Below are positions 42,846 to 51,252 of a stretch of DNA of 64,000 nt, in pieces; the first letter of the stretch is position 1; each line of letters opens with the position of its first letter. Source of the DNA: Streptomyces paludis. Its GTDB lineage: Bacteria > Actinomycetota > Actinomycetes > Streptomycetales > Streptomycetaceae. The stretch lies in NCBI RefSeq assembly GCF_003344965.1, contig NZ_CP031194.1:2356001-2420000 (forward strand), written 5' to 3'. A program made the translations under genes and the position numbers. Under the pieces are notes generated by a model. That model did no database searches and was not told where the DNA came from. It saw only the letters and a list, made by a program, of their open reading frames with translations.

Positions 42846-44797
42846 GTGCGATTCCCGTCCGGCAACAGAACCATCGCAAGAACCGCGCGCGGCGCATCGC
42901 GATAGGCGCCGCCGTCGTGGTCGCGGTTGCCGGGTTCAACGGACCCGCCCTCTACCGGTTCAGCTCGCAGCAGTACCACGAGTACAAGATCAACCGGGCC
43001 GACTACAAGGCGGAGAACGGCCACTGGGACTTCCTCGACGTCCCGGCCCGGTTCCGGATCAACTCGATCCACGCCTCGCTGCTGCACACCGGCAAGGTGC
43101 TGCTGATAGCCGGCTCCGGGAACAACCAGAAGAACTTCGACGCGGGCAAGTTCGAGTCCGTGCTCTGGGACCCGGTGAAGAACACGTACAAGATGATCCC
43201 CACCCCCAAGGACATGTTCTGCTCCGGGCACACCCAGCTGCCCGACGGGAACCTGCTGGTGGCGGGCGGTACGAAGCGGTACGAGAAGCTCCAGGGCGAT
43301 GTCACCAAAGCGGGCGGCCTGATGGTCGTCCACAACGAGGACCCGGACAAGCCGATGACCCTGCCCGCAGGCACGGTCTTCACCGGCAAGAAGAACGGCA
43401 AGACGTTCGTCTCCAAGGACCCGGTCCTCGTCGAGAAGGCCGAGAAGATCTTCGACCCGGACACGGGCGAGTTCCTCCGTACGGAGGCGGGTCTCGGCCG
43501 TATCTACGTCGAGGCGCGGGAGTCCGGCGCGAAGTACGAGACCGGCGCCGAGGACAACTACCGGGTCCAGGGCATGAAGGGCTCCGACGCCCGCAATGTG
43601 TACGGCATCGCCCAGAAGCTGGCGCTGGACAAGAAGGACTTCCAGGGCATCAGGGAGGCGTACGAGTTCGACCCGGTCGCGGAGAAGTACATCACCGTCG
43701 ACCCGATGAACGAGGCGCGCTGGTACCCGACGCTCACCACGCTCAAGGACGGCAAGGTCCTGGCGATGTCCGGCCTGGACGAGATCGGCCAGATCGTGCC
43801 CGGCAAGGACGAGATCTACGATCCGGAGACGCGCGGCTGGGAGTACACCGGGATCATCCGGAAGTTCCCCACGTACCCGGCGGTCTTCCTGCTGGACAGC
43901 GGCAAGCTCTTCTACAGCGGCTCCAACGCGGGATACGGGCCGGCCGACGTCGGCCGCGATCCCGGCGTCTGGGACCTGGAGACCAACAAGTTCAGCAAGA
44001 TCCCCGGGCTGAGCGACCCCGACAAGATGGAGACCTCCGCGACGGTCATGCTGCCGCCCGCGCAGGACCAGAAGTTCATGGTCATCGGCGGTGGCGGGGT
44101 CGGCGAGTCGAAGAAGTCCAGCGAGAAGTCCCGGCTGGTCGACCTGAAGGACCCCGAGCCCCGCTTCAAGGACGGCCCGAGCCTCGACAAGGGCACCCGC
44201 TACCCGAGCGCCTCCCTGCTGCCGGACGACACGGTGCTGGTCACCGGCGGCTCCGAGGACTACCGGGGGCGCGGCGGCTCCAACGTCCTCCAGGCCCGTA
44301 CGTACGATCCGGCGACCGGCACGTACACCCGCCTCGCGGACCCGGCGGTGGGCCGCAACTACCACTCGGGCTCGGTGCTGCTGCCCGACGGCCGGGTCAT
44401 GATCTTCGGCTCGGACTCGCTGTACGCGGACAAGGCCAACACCAAGCCGGGCGTCTTCGAGCAGCGCATCGAGATCTACACGCCGCCGTATCTCTACCGC
44501 GACTCCCGCCCCGAACTCACCGGTGGCCCCAAGGAGATCGAGCGCGGCGGCACGGCCGTCTTCAAGGCGGCGGACCCGGCCTCGATCAAGACGGCGAAGC
44601 TGATGCGCCCGAGCGCGGTCACCCATGTGACGGACGTGGAGCAGCGCTCGATCGCGCTGGACCTGAAGAAGACGAAGGACGGCATCGAGATCACGGTCCC
44701 GAAGAACACGGCCCTGGTCCCGGCCGGCTGGTACATGCTCTTCGTGACGGACGAGAAGGGGACGCCGTCGGAGGCGGTGTGGGTGGACATCCCGTAG
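42842..44797 (+). CDS. glxA: Radical copper oxidase GlxA
   Basis: A 651-residue galactose-oxidase-like enzyme with one amino-terminal membrane anchor (IAIGAAVVVAVAGFN) and a kelch-type beta-propeller. Cys127 in KDMFCSGH is the expected partner of the Tyr-Cys cross-link; RWYPTLTTL and GRNYHSGSVLLPDGR supply Trp/Tyr and His ligands for copper. A carboxy immunoglobulin-like domain follows. GlxA oxidises the tip glucan made by CslA and is needed for aerial growth and glucan deposition. It needs copper loading by a Sco-type chaperone, not encoded here. Confidence 0.94.
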   Translation: MSAIPVRQQNHRKNRARRIAIGAAVVVAVAGFNGPALYRFSSQQYHEYKINRADYKAENGHWDFLDVPARFRINSIHASLLHTGKVLLIAGSGNNQKNFDAGKFESVLWDPVKNTYKMIPTPKDMFCSGHTQLPDGNLLVAGGTKRYEKLQGDVTKAGGLMVVHNEDPDKPMTLPAGTVFTGKKNGKTFVSKDPVLVEKAEKIFDPDTGEFLRTEAGLGRIYVEARESGAKYETGAEDNYRVQGMKGSDARNVYGIAQKLALDKKDFQGIREAYEFDPVAEKYITVDPMNEARWYPTLTTLKDGKVLAMSGLDEIGQIVPGKDEIYDPETRGWEYTGIIRKFPTYPAVFLLDSGKLFYSGSNAGYGPADVGRDPGVWDLETNKFSKIPGLSDPDKMETSATVMLPPAQDQKFMVIGGGGVGESKKSSEKSRLVDLKDPEPRFKDGPSLDKGTRYPSASLLPDDTVLVTGGSEDYRGRGGSNVLQARTYDPATGTYTRLADPAVGRNYHSGSVLLPDGRVMIFGSDSLYADKANTKPGVFEQRIEIYTPPYLYRDSRPELTGGPKEIERGGTAVFKAADPASIKTAKLMRPSAVTHVTDVEQRSIALDLKKTKDGIEITVPKNTALVPAGWYMLFVTDEKGTPSEAVWVDIP

Positions 44798-44865
44798 CGC
44801 ACGGGGCGGGGCGGGAGACGAGCACCCTGCCGGAGAGGGAGAACGGACCACTTTCCTACTCGTTT

Positions 44866-44879
44866 GATAAAGTCGGCCC
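44866..44879 (+). promoter_or_regulatory. Putative leaderless promoter/operator of the toxin-antitoxin pair
   Basis: GATAAA at 44866-44871 is a plausible -10 element only eight bases before the antitoxin ATG, so the mRNA may be leaderless. ACTTT (44850-44854) and AAAGT (44869-44873) form an inverted repeat over it, where the antitoxin could bind. Confidence 0.35.
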
Positions 44880-45194
44880 ATGAGTGATTCTCCCTCTCCT
44901 CCTCCCCCTCCCACCCCTTCTCCGTACAGCGTCGGAGAAGGCCCCGCGACAAGAGTCAGCCTCTCCCTGCCGGAGGGCACGGCAGAGGCGATCCGCCGGC
45001 GCGTCGGCAAGCGTGAATTCTCGGCGTTCATCACCCTGGCGGTCGAGCGCGAGCTGCGCGGTCAGATCCTGGACGAGTACCTGGCCGACTACGAGCGCCG
45101 GAAGGGGCCGGTCTCGGAAGCGGAGCAGGAGCGGGCGCGCCGGGTGTTCGACGAGGTGTTCACGGAGGAGAGCCAGTGGCCCGCCGCAAGCTGA
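44880..45194 (+). CDS. VapB-like antitoxin
   Basis: A 104-residue protein. After a Pro/Ser-rich 25-residue leader comes a ribbon-helix-helix-like region (TRVSLSLPEGTAEAIRRRVG, EFSAFITLAVERELR), then an acidic tail (EYLADYERRKGPVSEAEQERARRVFDEVF) that should wrap the toxin. It overlaps the PIN gene by 19 bases in the next frame, the usual antitoxin-first layout. Likely DNA-binding and autoregulated. Confidence 0.75.
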   Translation: MSDSPSPPPPPTPSPYSVGEGPATRVSLSLPEGTAEAIRRRVGKREFSAFITLAVERELRGQILDEYLADYERRKGPVSEAEQERARRVFDEVFTEESQWPAAS

Positions 45195-45589
45195 GCCACG
45201 AGGGCACGCTCGTCCTCGACTGCGAAGGACTGTCGAAACTCGTCTCCGACGACGAGCCCGCGGTCGCCCTGGTCTCCGAGGCGCGCAGACGTGGCATGGA
45301 GGTGGTGATCAGCGCATTGACCATCATCGAAGCCGCACACCGCCGTACGGACAAGGCGCGGCTCGCCTGGATCCTGTCAGGTGTGCGGATCGTCCACATC
45401 GGCGACGAGGAGGCGAAGGCGGCCTCGGAGCTGCTGATCAGCACCGGACTCCACGGTCACAAGTACGCCATCGACGCCACCGTCGCCGAGATGGCGCTGC
45501 GGCAACAGCGCCCGGTCGTCATGCTCACCTCGGATTCCGACGACATGACGAAGCTCTGCGGCAATCAGGTACGGGTCGTGGCTGTATAG
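45176..45589 (+). CDS. PIN-domain toxin, VapC-like
   Basis: A 137-residue PIN-domain ribonuclease. Acidic residues in the right order form the Mg2+ site: LVLDCEGLSKLV, ISALTIIEAAHR, YAIDATVAEMAL and LTSDSDDMTKL. The start, overlapping the antitoxin gene, is GTG with GGAGAG eight bases before. Target RNA unknown; most VapC toxins cut tRNA or rRNA loops. The pair sits between glxA and glyA, an interruption of an otherwise housekeeping neighbourhood. Confidence 0.82.
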   Translation: MARRKLSHEGTLVLDCEGLSKLVSDDEPAVALVSEARRRGMEVVISALTIIEAAHRRTDKARLAWILSGVRIVHIGDEEAKAASELLISTGLHGHKYAIDATVAEMALRQQRPVVMLTSDSDDMTKLCGNQVRVVAV

Positions 45590-45671
45590 CCGTGCTCGGC
45601 GCGGCGGAGGTACGGGTCCGTGGATGCGCGGCCGTGATCGGCGCGGAGCGGTGGCCCCCGGCTATGCTGGC

Positions 45672-45780
45672 CGGGACGCGCGGCGACTGGCGCACGGGGA
45701 AGTGACCCCGGGGAAGCCGCGCGGGCCGAGCACACGGGGTGCCGCCCGCCTGGGCACCTACGGGACATGTCCCGTACGGG
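45672..45780 (+). promoter_or_regulatory. ZTP (pfl-type) riboswitch and hairpin upstream of glyA
   Basis: The leader holds the marks of the ZTP riboswitch: CGACTGGCG at 45683-45691, an internal helix, CCGGGGAAGC near 45708-45717 and CCGCCCGCCTGGGCA ending at about 45756. Right after it, TACGGGACATGTCCCGTA (45759-45776) is a perfect palindrome flanked by GCACC and GGTGC, so a stem can form that competes with the last riboswitch pairing. ZTP riboswitches control folate/one-carbon genes such as glyA in response to the purine alarmone ZTP. Confidence 0.75.
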
Positions 45781-45860
45781 TGCGCGGCGGGGCAGGTGGC
45801 CGGGCACCCGGGACGGGACGACGACCGAACGATACGGATCGCGCCCCCGGAGGCCCCACA

Positions 45861-47150
45861 ATGACAACAACGCCCGCAACAACTCCCGTTCCCACTCCCC
45901 ACCCCACCCTCTCGGCCGCCGACCCCGAACTGGCGGCGCTGATCGGGGCGGAGGAGCGGCTCCAGTCCGACACGCTGCGGCTCATCCCGAGCGAGAACTA
46001 CGCGTCGAGCGCGGTGCTGGAAGCGTCCGGCACCGTCCTCCAGAACAAGTACAGCGAGGGCTACCCGGGCCGCCGCTACTACGAGGGCCAGCAGATCATC
46101 GACCAGGTCGAGCGGCTCGCGGTGGCCCGCGCCAAGGCCGTCTTCGGCGTCGAGCACGCCAATGTGCAGCCGTACTCCGGCTCCCCGGCGAACCTCGCCG
46201 TCTACCTCGCCTTCGCCCGGCCCGGCGATACGGTCATGGGCATGGCGCTGCCGATGGGCGGCCACCTCACCCACGGCTGGAGCGTCTCGGCGACGGGCTC
46301 GTGGTTCCGGGGCGTCCAGTACGGCGTACGGGCGGACACCGGCCGGATCGATCTCGACGAGGTGCGCGACCTGGCGCTCAAGGAGCGGCCGAAGATCATC
46401 TTCTGTGGCGGTACGGCTCTCCCCCGGACGATCGACTTCGCGGGCTTCGCGGAGATCGCCCAGGAGTCCGGCGCCGTCCTGGTCGCCGACATCGCGCATA
46501 TCGCCGGCCTGATCGCGGGCGGCGCGCACCCGTCGCCCGTCCCGTACGCGGACGTCATCTCGACGACCACGCACAAGACCCTGCGCGGCCCGCGCGGCGC
46601 GATGCTGATGTCGCGCGCGGAACACGCCAAGGCGCTCGACAAGGCGGTCTTCCCCGGCCTCCAGGGCGGCCCGCACAACCAGACCACCGCCGCCATCGCC
46701 GTCGCCCTGCGCGAGGCCGCGGCGCCGTCCTTCCGCGACTACGCCCACGCGGTCGTCGCGAACGCCGCCGCCCTGGCCGACGCACTGCGGGCCCGAGGCT
46801 ACGACCTGGTCTCCGGCGGCACCGACAACCACCTGATCCTGATCGACCTCACGGCCAAGGACGTCCCGGGCAAGACGGCGGCGAAGGCCCTCGACCGCGC
46901 GGGCATCGTCGTCAACTACAACACCGTCCCCTACGACCCCAGGAAGCCCTTCGACCCCTCCGGCATCCGCATCGGCACCCCGTCCCTCACCTCCCGCGGC
47001 CTGTCCACGGAACACATGGCAACGGTCGCGGAGTGGCTCGACCGAGGCATCACGGCGGCGAAGACAGACAACGAGGCCGCCCTCCTCGAACTCCGCACCG
47101 AGGTAGCCGACCTCCTGTCGGCATATCCGGCCCCGGGCCTGCCGGTCTGA
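45861..47150 (+). CDS. glyA: Serine hydroxymethyltransferase
   Basis: A 429-residue pyridoxal-phosphate enzyme that interconverts serine and glycine and charges tetrahydrofolate with a one-carbon unit. Family marks: LIPSENYASSAVLEASG, NKYSEGYPGRRYYEGQQ, VADIAHIAGLIAGG, and STTTHKTLRGPRGA with the PLP Lys in THKT. GGAGG precedes the ATG at 45861. It is slightly longer at the amino end than the E. coli enzyme. A ZTP riboswitch lies upstream, so expression should rise when 10-formyl-tetrahydrofolate is short. Confidence 0.95.
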   Translation: MTTTPATTPVPTPHPTLSAADPELAALIGAEERLQSDTLRLIPSENYASSAVLEASGTVLQNKYSEGYPGRRYYEGQQIIDQVERLAVARAKAVFGVEHANVQPYSGSPANLAVYLAFARPGDTVMGMALPMGGHLTHGWSVSATGSWFRGVQYGVRADTGRIDLDEVRDLALKERPKIIFCGGTALPRTIDFAGFAEIAQESGAVLVADIAHIAGLIAGGAHPSPVPYADVISTTTHKTLRGPRGAMLMSRAEHAKALDKAVFPGLQGGPHNQTTAAIAVALREAAAPSFRDYAHAVVANAAALADALRARGYDLVSGGTDNHLILIDLTAKDVPGKTAAKALDRAGIVVNYNTVPYDPRKPFDPSGIRIGTPSLTSRGLSTEHMATVAEWLDRGITAAKTDNEAALLELRTEVADLLSAYPAPGLPV

Positions 47151-47172
47151 CGCGGGGGCCGCGGTCCGGGTG

Positions 47173-47214
47173 CCCGGTCCGGCGGGATCTCGTACGGGAT
47201 CCCGCCGGACCGGG
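47173..47214 (+). terminator. Terminator after glyA
   Basis: A perfect 17-base stem (47173-47189 with 47198-47214) around the loop TCGTACGG, 23 bases after the glyA stop. Confidence 0.88.
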
Positions 47215-47344
47215 CCGCCCTCCCGGGGCTCGTGTCAGCGCCGTAGCTCCGACAGCTCCTCGTCGCCGAGACGGCGGTGGGCCCCACCGCCCGGGAAAAC
47301 CCGTGGCAGTGGCGGTGTTGGCCGTGTGAGAGTGGCGGCAGCGA

Positions 47345-47421
47345 AGGGGCGTAGCTCAGTTGGCCAGAGCGCCGGTCTCCAAAACCGGATGCCGCAGGTT
47401 CGATTCCTGCCGCCCCTGCCA
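47345..47421 (+). tRNA. tRNA-Trp (CCA)
   Basis: Acceptor arms AGGGGCG and CGCCCCT, anticodon CCA in CCGGT-CTCCAAA-ACCGG, T-arm GCAGGTTCGATTCCTGC, discriminator G, and the 3' CCA encoded at 47419-47421, unlike the other tRNAs in the window. Confidence 0.96.
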
Positions 47422-47431
47422 GTTCGGAGTC

Positions 47432-48106
47432 TCAGAAGAACCCGCCCGGGCCGCCGCCCATGCCGTGGCCGCCTGGACCGCCGAACCCGGGGCCGCCGTG
47501 GTGGAAGGTGTTCAGCAGGGAGTCCGCCAGGAGGAGGCCGCCGAAGCCTGCCGCGCCCGCTACGAGGGCGGTCTTCCACCATGGGGTGCTGTACCAGCCG
47601 CCGGGTACGGTGCGGCCGGCGACGGTGCCGCCCGGGAAGTAGTACGGGGTGGTGGCGCCCTGGGCGGCGGAGGGGGTGTAGGTGCGGCCGTCGACCGTGA
47701 CCGTGCCGCCCTGGCCGACCGTGATCGGTGTCGGGAGTTCGGGGCCGGGGTCCAGGCCGAGGGCGGTGCGGGCCGCGCGGAGGTGGTGGAGGCCCTCGGT
47801 GGCGGTCTGGACGACCAGGGCGTACTGGGCGGAGCCGTACGCGGTGGCCAGTTGGGCCTGTGCGGCGCGGTGGCGTTCGGCGGCGTCGGCCAGCGACTGG
47901 GCGGCGGCCCGGCTGCCGCGCGCCTCCAGCGTGGAGAGCCCGCCGCCGAGCCGGTCCACCCAGCTGTGGGCCTCCACCTCGGCGTCCCGCGCGTCGGTGA
48001 CCGTACCCGCGCCCGGGCCCGGTGGGGTGTTTCCGGTCCGGGCCCGCTGTGTGAAGAGGATCGCCCCGCCCACGATCATGGCCAGCAGAAGCACGATCAC
48101 GACCAT
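47432..48106 (-). CDS. Membrane protein of unknown function
   Basis: A 224-residue protein. One helix opens it (VVIVLLLAMIVGGAILF), a coiled-coil region of about 110 residues follows (EAHSWVDRLGGGLSTLEA, AQSLADAAERHRAAQAQLAT), and a second hydrophobic patch (WWKTALVAGAAGFGGLLLADSL) precedes a Gly/His/Phe-rich tail. ATG at 48106 has GGAGGG eight bases upstream. Similar proteins are common in Streptomyces; function unknown. Confidence 0.75.
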   Translation of the reverse strand: MVVIVLLLAMIVGGAILFTQRARTGNTPPGPGAGTVTDARDAEVEAHSWVDRLGGGLSTLEARGSRAAAQSLADAAERHRAAQAQLATAYGSAQYALVVQTATEGLHHLRAARTALGLDPGPELPTPITVGQGGTVTVDGRTYTPSAAQGATTPYYFPGGTVAGRTVPGGWYSTPWWKTALVAGAAGFGGLLLADSLLNTFHHGGPGFGGPGGHGMGGGPGGFF

Positions 48107-48180
48107 CGCTCGTTCCCTCCGGAGTGTCACGGGCCATCAGCCACCGGGGGCCGTCGACCCCCGTGGCTCCATGGCACACC

Positions 48181-48198
48181 GGCCCCCTTTGAGGGGCC
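48181..48198. terminator. Small hairpin downstream of the glucanase gene
   Basis: GGCCCC and GGGGCC flank CTTTGA. It lies 48 bases after the glucanase stop on that strand. Confidence 0.45.
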
Positions 48199-48245
48199 TG
48201 TGAACCCGCTTCGGGTGGGCTGAGCGCACCGAGCCCGCGCTCCCC

Positions 48246-49289
48246 CTACTTGGCGTTCCGCGCCAGGCCCAGGGCGTACTCCTCGTACCAGTCGCCCGCC
48301 TTGGGGCCGCCCTTGCAGTCGCCGTCGGATTCGCCGGGGCGCTTGATCCAGAGATACGCCTTCACCAGGGGGTCGGAGGTCTGTGTGGTGGGGCGCTCGC
48401 CCAGGGCGCGGCCCGGGGGGTTGCACCAGTTCTCGGCCGGATCGCCCCCGGTGTAGGGGCCGTTGCCGTTGCGGCTGGTGTCGATGACGAAGGGCTTGCC
48501 GCCGACCTTGGCGGAGAGGCGCTTCCCGAAGTCCGCACTCGCTTTCGTGGGGTAGAAGTTGGACACATTGACGGAGAATCCGTCGGCCGCGGCGATGCCG
48601 GCGCGCTGGAGCGGCTCGAAGAGCGTGTCCGGCGACTGCCAGCCGGCGTTGCCCGCGTCGAGGTAGACCGTGGTGGCGGGCTGCTGCTTGAGACGTTCGA
48701 CGGCGCCCTTGAGCAGGTCGTACCGCTCCTCGTGGAACTCCTGGGGGGTGCAGCCGTCCACCAGGTGCAGCACGGCGTCGGGCTCCAGGATCACCGTGGT
48801 ACGGCGGTCACCGATGCCCTTGGCGACCTTGTCGACCCACGTCCGGTACTCATTGCCGTCCGCGGCGCCGCCCCTGGAGAACTGGCCGCAGTCGCGGTGC
48901 GGGACGTTGTAGAGGACCAGCAGGGCCTCGCGGTCGGCCGCGGCCGCCGCTTCGGTGAAGCCCTTGGCCTGTTCCTCGGGGGTGTCGGGGGATATCCACT
49001 CCCCGACCGGCTGTTCCGCGATCTTCTTGATCAGCTCGGCGTTCTCGTCGTCGCCCTTGCCCACATACGCGGCGACCTGCCGGGCCGCGTTCCCGTCAGG
49101 GTTCACCCAGAACGGGTCGACCGCCTTGGGCTGCTGGCTGACCGGCGGGGCCTTCTTCTTTCCGTCTGCCTCGCCGTCCTCCTTCGACGAACAGCCCGCC
49201 ACCAACAGGACCACCCCCGTCGCGGCCATCGCCGTACGGACGAACCCGCCCGCGCGCACGCGACCCCGGCCGGGATAACTGCCGTACAT
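48246..49289 (-). CDS. cslZ: Family-6 glycoside hydrolase lipoprotein, CslZ-like endoglucanase
   Basis: A 347-residue secreted enzyme. A signal peptide with lipobox LVAGC near residue 22 suggests membrane anchoring. The family-6 fold shows FWVNPDGNAARQ, LVLYNVPHRDCGQFS, the catalytic Asp in TTVILEPDAVLHL and VYLDAGNAGWQ, and the late ENWCNPPGRALG and AYLWIKRPGESDG motifs. In S. coelicolor the endoglucanase CslZ follows cslA-glxA; here it is on the opposite strand 3.4 kb away. It probably trims the tip glucan or opens the wall. ATG at 49289 follows AAGGGGGAG. Confidence 0.85.
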   Translation of the reverse strand: MYGSYPGRGRVRAGGFVRTAMAATGVVLLVAGCSSKEDGEADGKKKAPPVSQQPKAVDPFWVNPDGNAARQVAAYVGKGDDENAELIKKIAEQPVGEWISPDTPEEQAKGFTEAAAAADREALLVLYNVPHRDCGQFSRGGAADGNEYRTWVDKVAKGIGDRRTTVILEPDAVLHLVDGCTPQEFHEERYDLLKGAVERLKQQPATTVYLDAGNAGWQSPDTLFEPLQRAGIAAADGFSVNVSNFYPTKASADFGKRLSAKVGGKPFVIDTSRNGNGPYTGGDPAENWCNPPGRALGERPTTQTSDPLVKAYLWIKRPGESDGDCKGGPKAGDWYEEYALGLARNAK

Positions 49290-49408
49290 CCGCTCCCCCT
49301 TGGTGCACTGTTCCACGTTGCCGCATGACCACCCCCGACCGGACCCTCCCGGCTTTCGTCAATCCTGGCATACCGGGCCCGGCGGCCACGGGTCCTGTGG
49401 AAAACCAC

Positions 49409-50368
49409 TCAGCGGCCGGCCGCGGCGGGGGTCGCAGACGGGGAGACCGGCGCCGCGGGGGTCGCTGCCGCGGGGGTCGCCGTCGGGGGATTCGCGGGCG
49501 TGACCGGTTCGCGTACGCCGGTCAGATACGCGGAGACCACCACGTTCGCCGTGTACGCACGCGCCTTGCGGTCAAACGTTCCGCCGCAGGTGATCAGCCG
49601 CAGCTCGGCGCGGTTCTTCACGCGCGGGCCGTAGACCTTCTTCGCGTCGAAGCGGTCGAGGGGAACGACCCGTACGTCCTCGATGGTGAACTCAGCGATC
49701 CGCCCGTCGGCCCTGGTCACCCGGACCTTCCCGCCGGGCTTGGCGGCGCTCAGCCCGTAGAACACGGCGGCGTCCTCCGCCGTGTCGACATGCCCGACCA
49801 AGAGGGCCGCGCCCGCCGCGCCCGGCTCCGCGCCGTCGCCGTACCAGCCGACCGTGTCCGGTGTCCCGTACGGCGGCGGGTCGACCGCGCCCGTGGCATC
49901 GAGGCCGCGGGCGACGACGGGCGCGGCGATGCCGAGGGACGGGATCTCGACCCTGCGCGGGGTCGGGGCCCGGTCCGGGCCCGAGTTCGCCGCTCGCACG
50001 TCGGGCAGCGGGGCCCGAGCGGACGGCAGCGCCGCCGCCACGAACGGGCGGCCCACCGCCGCGACATCCCCGGTGGTGGGCAGGGACTGCCCGCGGGGCA
50101 CGCCCGGTCCGTCGCCGGGGCCCGTGCCGGGGCCGGTCCCGAGGCCGTGGCCCCAGAACCAGAGCCCGAGCAGGAGGACGGCCCAGGCCGCGCCCGCGCT
50201 GGTGAACAGCCGTCGGGTTGCCCCATGGGCTCGGGGGGAGCCATGGGTTCCGGTGGAACCGGTGATTCCGGTGGAACCGGTACCGTCGCGGCCCGTTGAG
50301 CCCGTACGGAAACGGCCTCCGAAGCGGACTCGAAAGCGGCGGCGTGCCCAGCGGCGTCCGATCCGCAC
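49409..50368 (-). CDS. Class F (actinobacterial) sortase
   Basis: A 319-residue membrane protein: a basic Arg/Gly/Thr-rich start (STGxxGSTG repeats), one helix (SAGAAWAVLLLGLWFWGHGLG), then the sortase beta-barrel with the catalytic His in LLVGHVDT, Cys in ELRLITCGGTFD and Arg in RKARAYTANVV. The carboxy end is a Pro/Thr/Ala-rich tail. Start is GTG, six bases after the neighbouring gene. Class F enzymes attach sorted proteins to wall or process pili-like fibres; the substrate here is probably the upstream neighbour. Confidence 0.85.
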   Translation of the reverse strand: MRIGRRWARRRFRVRFGGRFRTGSTGRDGTGSTGITGSTGTHGSPRAHGATRRLFTSAGAAWAVLLLGLWFWGHGLGTGPGTGPGDGPGVPRGQSLPTTGDVAAVGRPFVAAALPSARAPLPDVRAANSGPDRAPTPRRVEIPSLGIAAPVVARGLDATGAVDPPPYGTPDTVGWYGDGAEPGAAGAALLVGHVDTAEDAAVFYGLSAAKPGGKVRVTRADGRIAEFTIEDVRVVPLDRFDAKKVYGPRVKNRAELRLITCGGTFDRKARAYTANVVVSAYLTGVREPVTPANPPTATPAAATPAAPVSPSATPAAAGR

Positions 50369-50373
50369 GACGG

Positions 50374-51117
50374 TCAGTCCGCGTCGCGCGCCGACGTGCG
50401 CTGCCGTCGCACGCTCCTGAACGCGACGGTCACCGCCGCCACGCCCGCCAGCACCAGCCCGATCACCGCGTGCTGGGTACCGGGACCACTGCCACCGCCG
50501 GTCTCGGCCGCGGCCTCCGTCGCGGCTGTCGTCGTCGCCGTACCGCCGCCTCCGGCGTGCACCGGCGCGTACGGAGTGGGGCGGTGCTCGGAGCGTTCGT
50601 GGTCGGAGCGCCGTTCGTGATCGGGCCGTTCGTGATCGTTCCGCTGGCCTTCTGGTCTGTGGCCCTCGGTCCGGCGGCCCTCGCCGCGCCCGGCGGGCGG
50701 CCCTGACCCCCTGCCGACCTCGAAGCTCCCGGCCGCCACATGGTCGCGGCCGTCACAGGTGACGCTGATCTCCTGCCGTCCCCGCGCGGCGTCCGGTTTG
50801 ACGTCGACGTGTCCGCGCAGCGGGATGACGTAGTTGGGGTTTCTGGCGACTTCGGCCTGATCCTGGTTGTACTCCTCGCCGAAGGCACGGCGCGCGAGAT
50901 CGGCGGCCGAGGTGAAGGCCCGGGACGTGGCCGTGGCCGTCTGGGCCTTGCAGCCCTCGACCTGGACCTCGACCCTGCCCCCCGGCTGGATGGTGGACGG
51001 TTTGACGGTGACCCGTACGGAGTCGTCGGCTTGGGCGGCGGTGGTGCCGAGGGCGGGCGCGGTCACCAGGACAGTGACCACGCTCGCGGCACGGAGAGCG
51101 AGCAGAGCAGAGCGCAT
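50374..51117 (-). CDS. Exported protein with charged repeat tail and membrane anchor, sortase partner
   Basis: A 247-residue secreted protein with a signal peptide (LRAASVVTVLVTAPALGTTAAQA), a roughly 110-residue beta-rich domain (SVRVTVKPSTIQPGGRVEVQVEGC to ISVTCDGRDHVAAGSFEV, two Cys), a highly charged His/Asp/Glu/Arg stretch with DHER repeats (about 150-180), and a terminal helix (HAVIGLVLAGVAAVTVAF) plus basic tail. No canonical LPxTG is visible. AGGAGG precedes the ATG. It is cotranscribed with the sortase. Confidence 0.75.
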   Translation of the reverse strand: MRSALLALRAASVVTVLVTAPALGTTAAQADDSVRVTVKPSTIQPGGRVEVQVEGCKAQTATATSRAFTSAADLARRAFGEEYNQDQAEVARNPNYVIPLRGHVDVKPDAARGRQEISVTCDGRDHVAAGSFEVGRGSGPPAGRGEGRRTEGHRPEGQRNDHERPDHERRSDHERSEHRPTPYAPVHAGGGGTATTTAATEAAAETGGGSGPGTQHAVIGLVLAGVAAVTVAFRSVRRQRTSARDAD

Positions 51118-51252
51118 CGTTAACCTCCTGGACCGAGACTCACCCGCGCGGGCGGTTTTCGCATCCGGAGCGCGCCGTCACCGGCGCGTCGTCACCCCGT
51201 ACACCCCGCTGACGTGCTGTGACGTACGTCGGATGACGTGCCGGTACGCGGG

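Noticed and set aside
45590..45671. Separate small gene between the toxin gene and the riboswitch
   Set aside because: Frames here are continuations of shadows; no start with ribosome site and no conserved motif.
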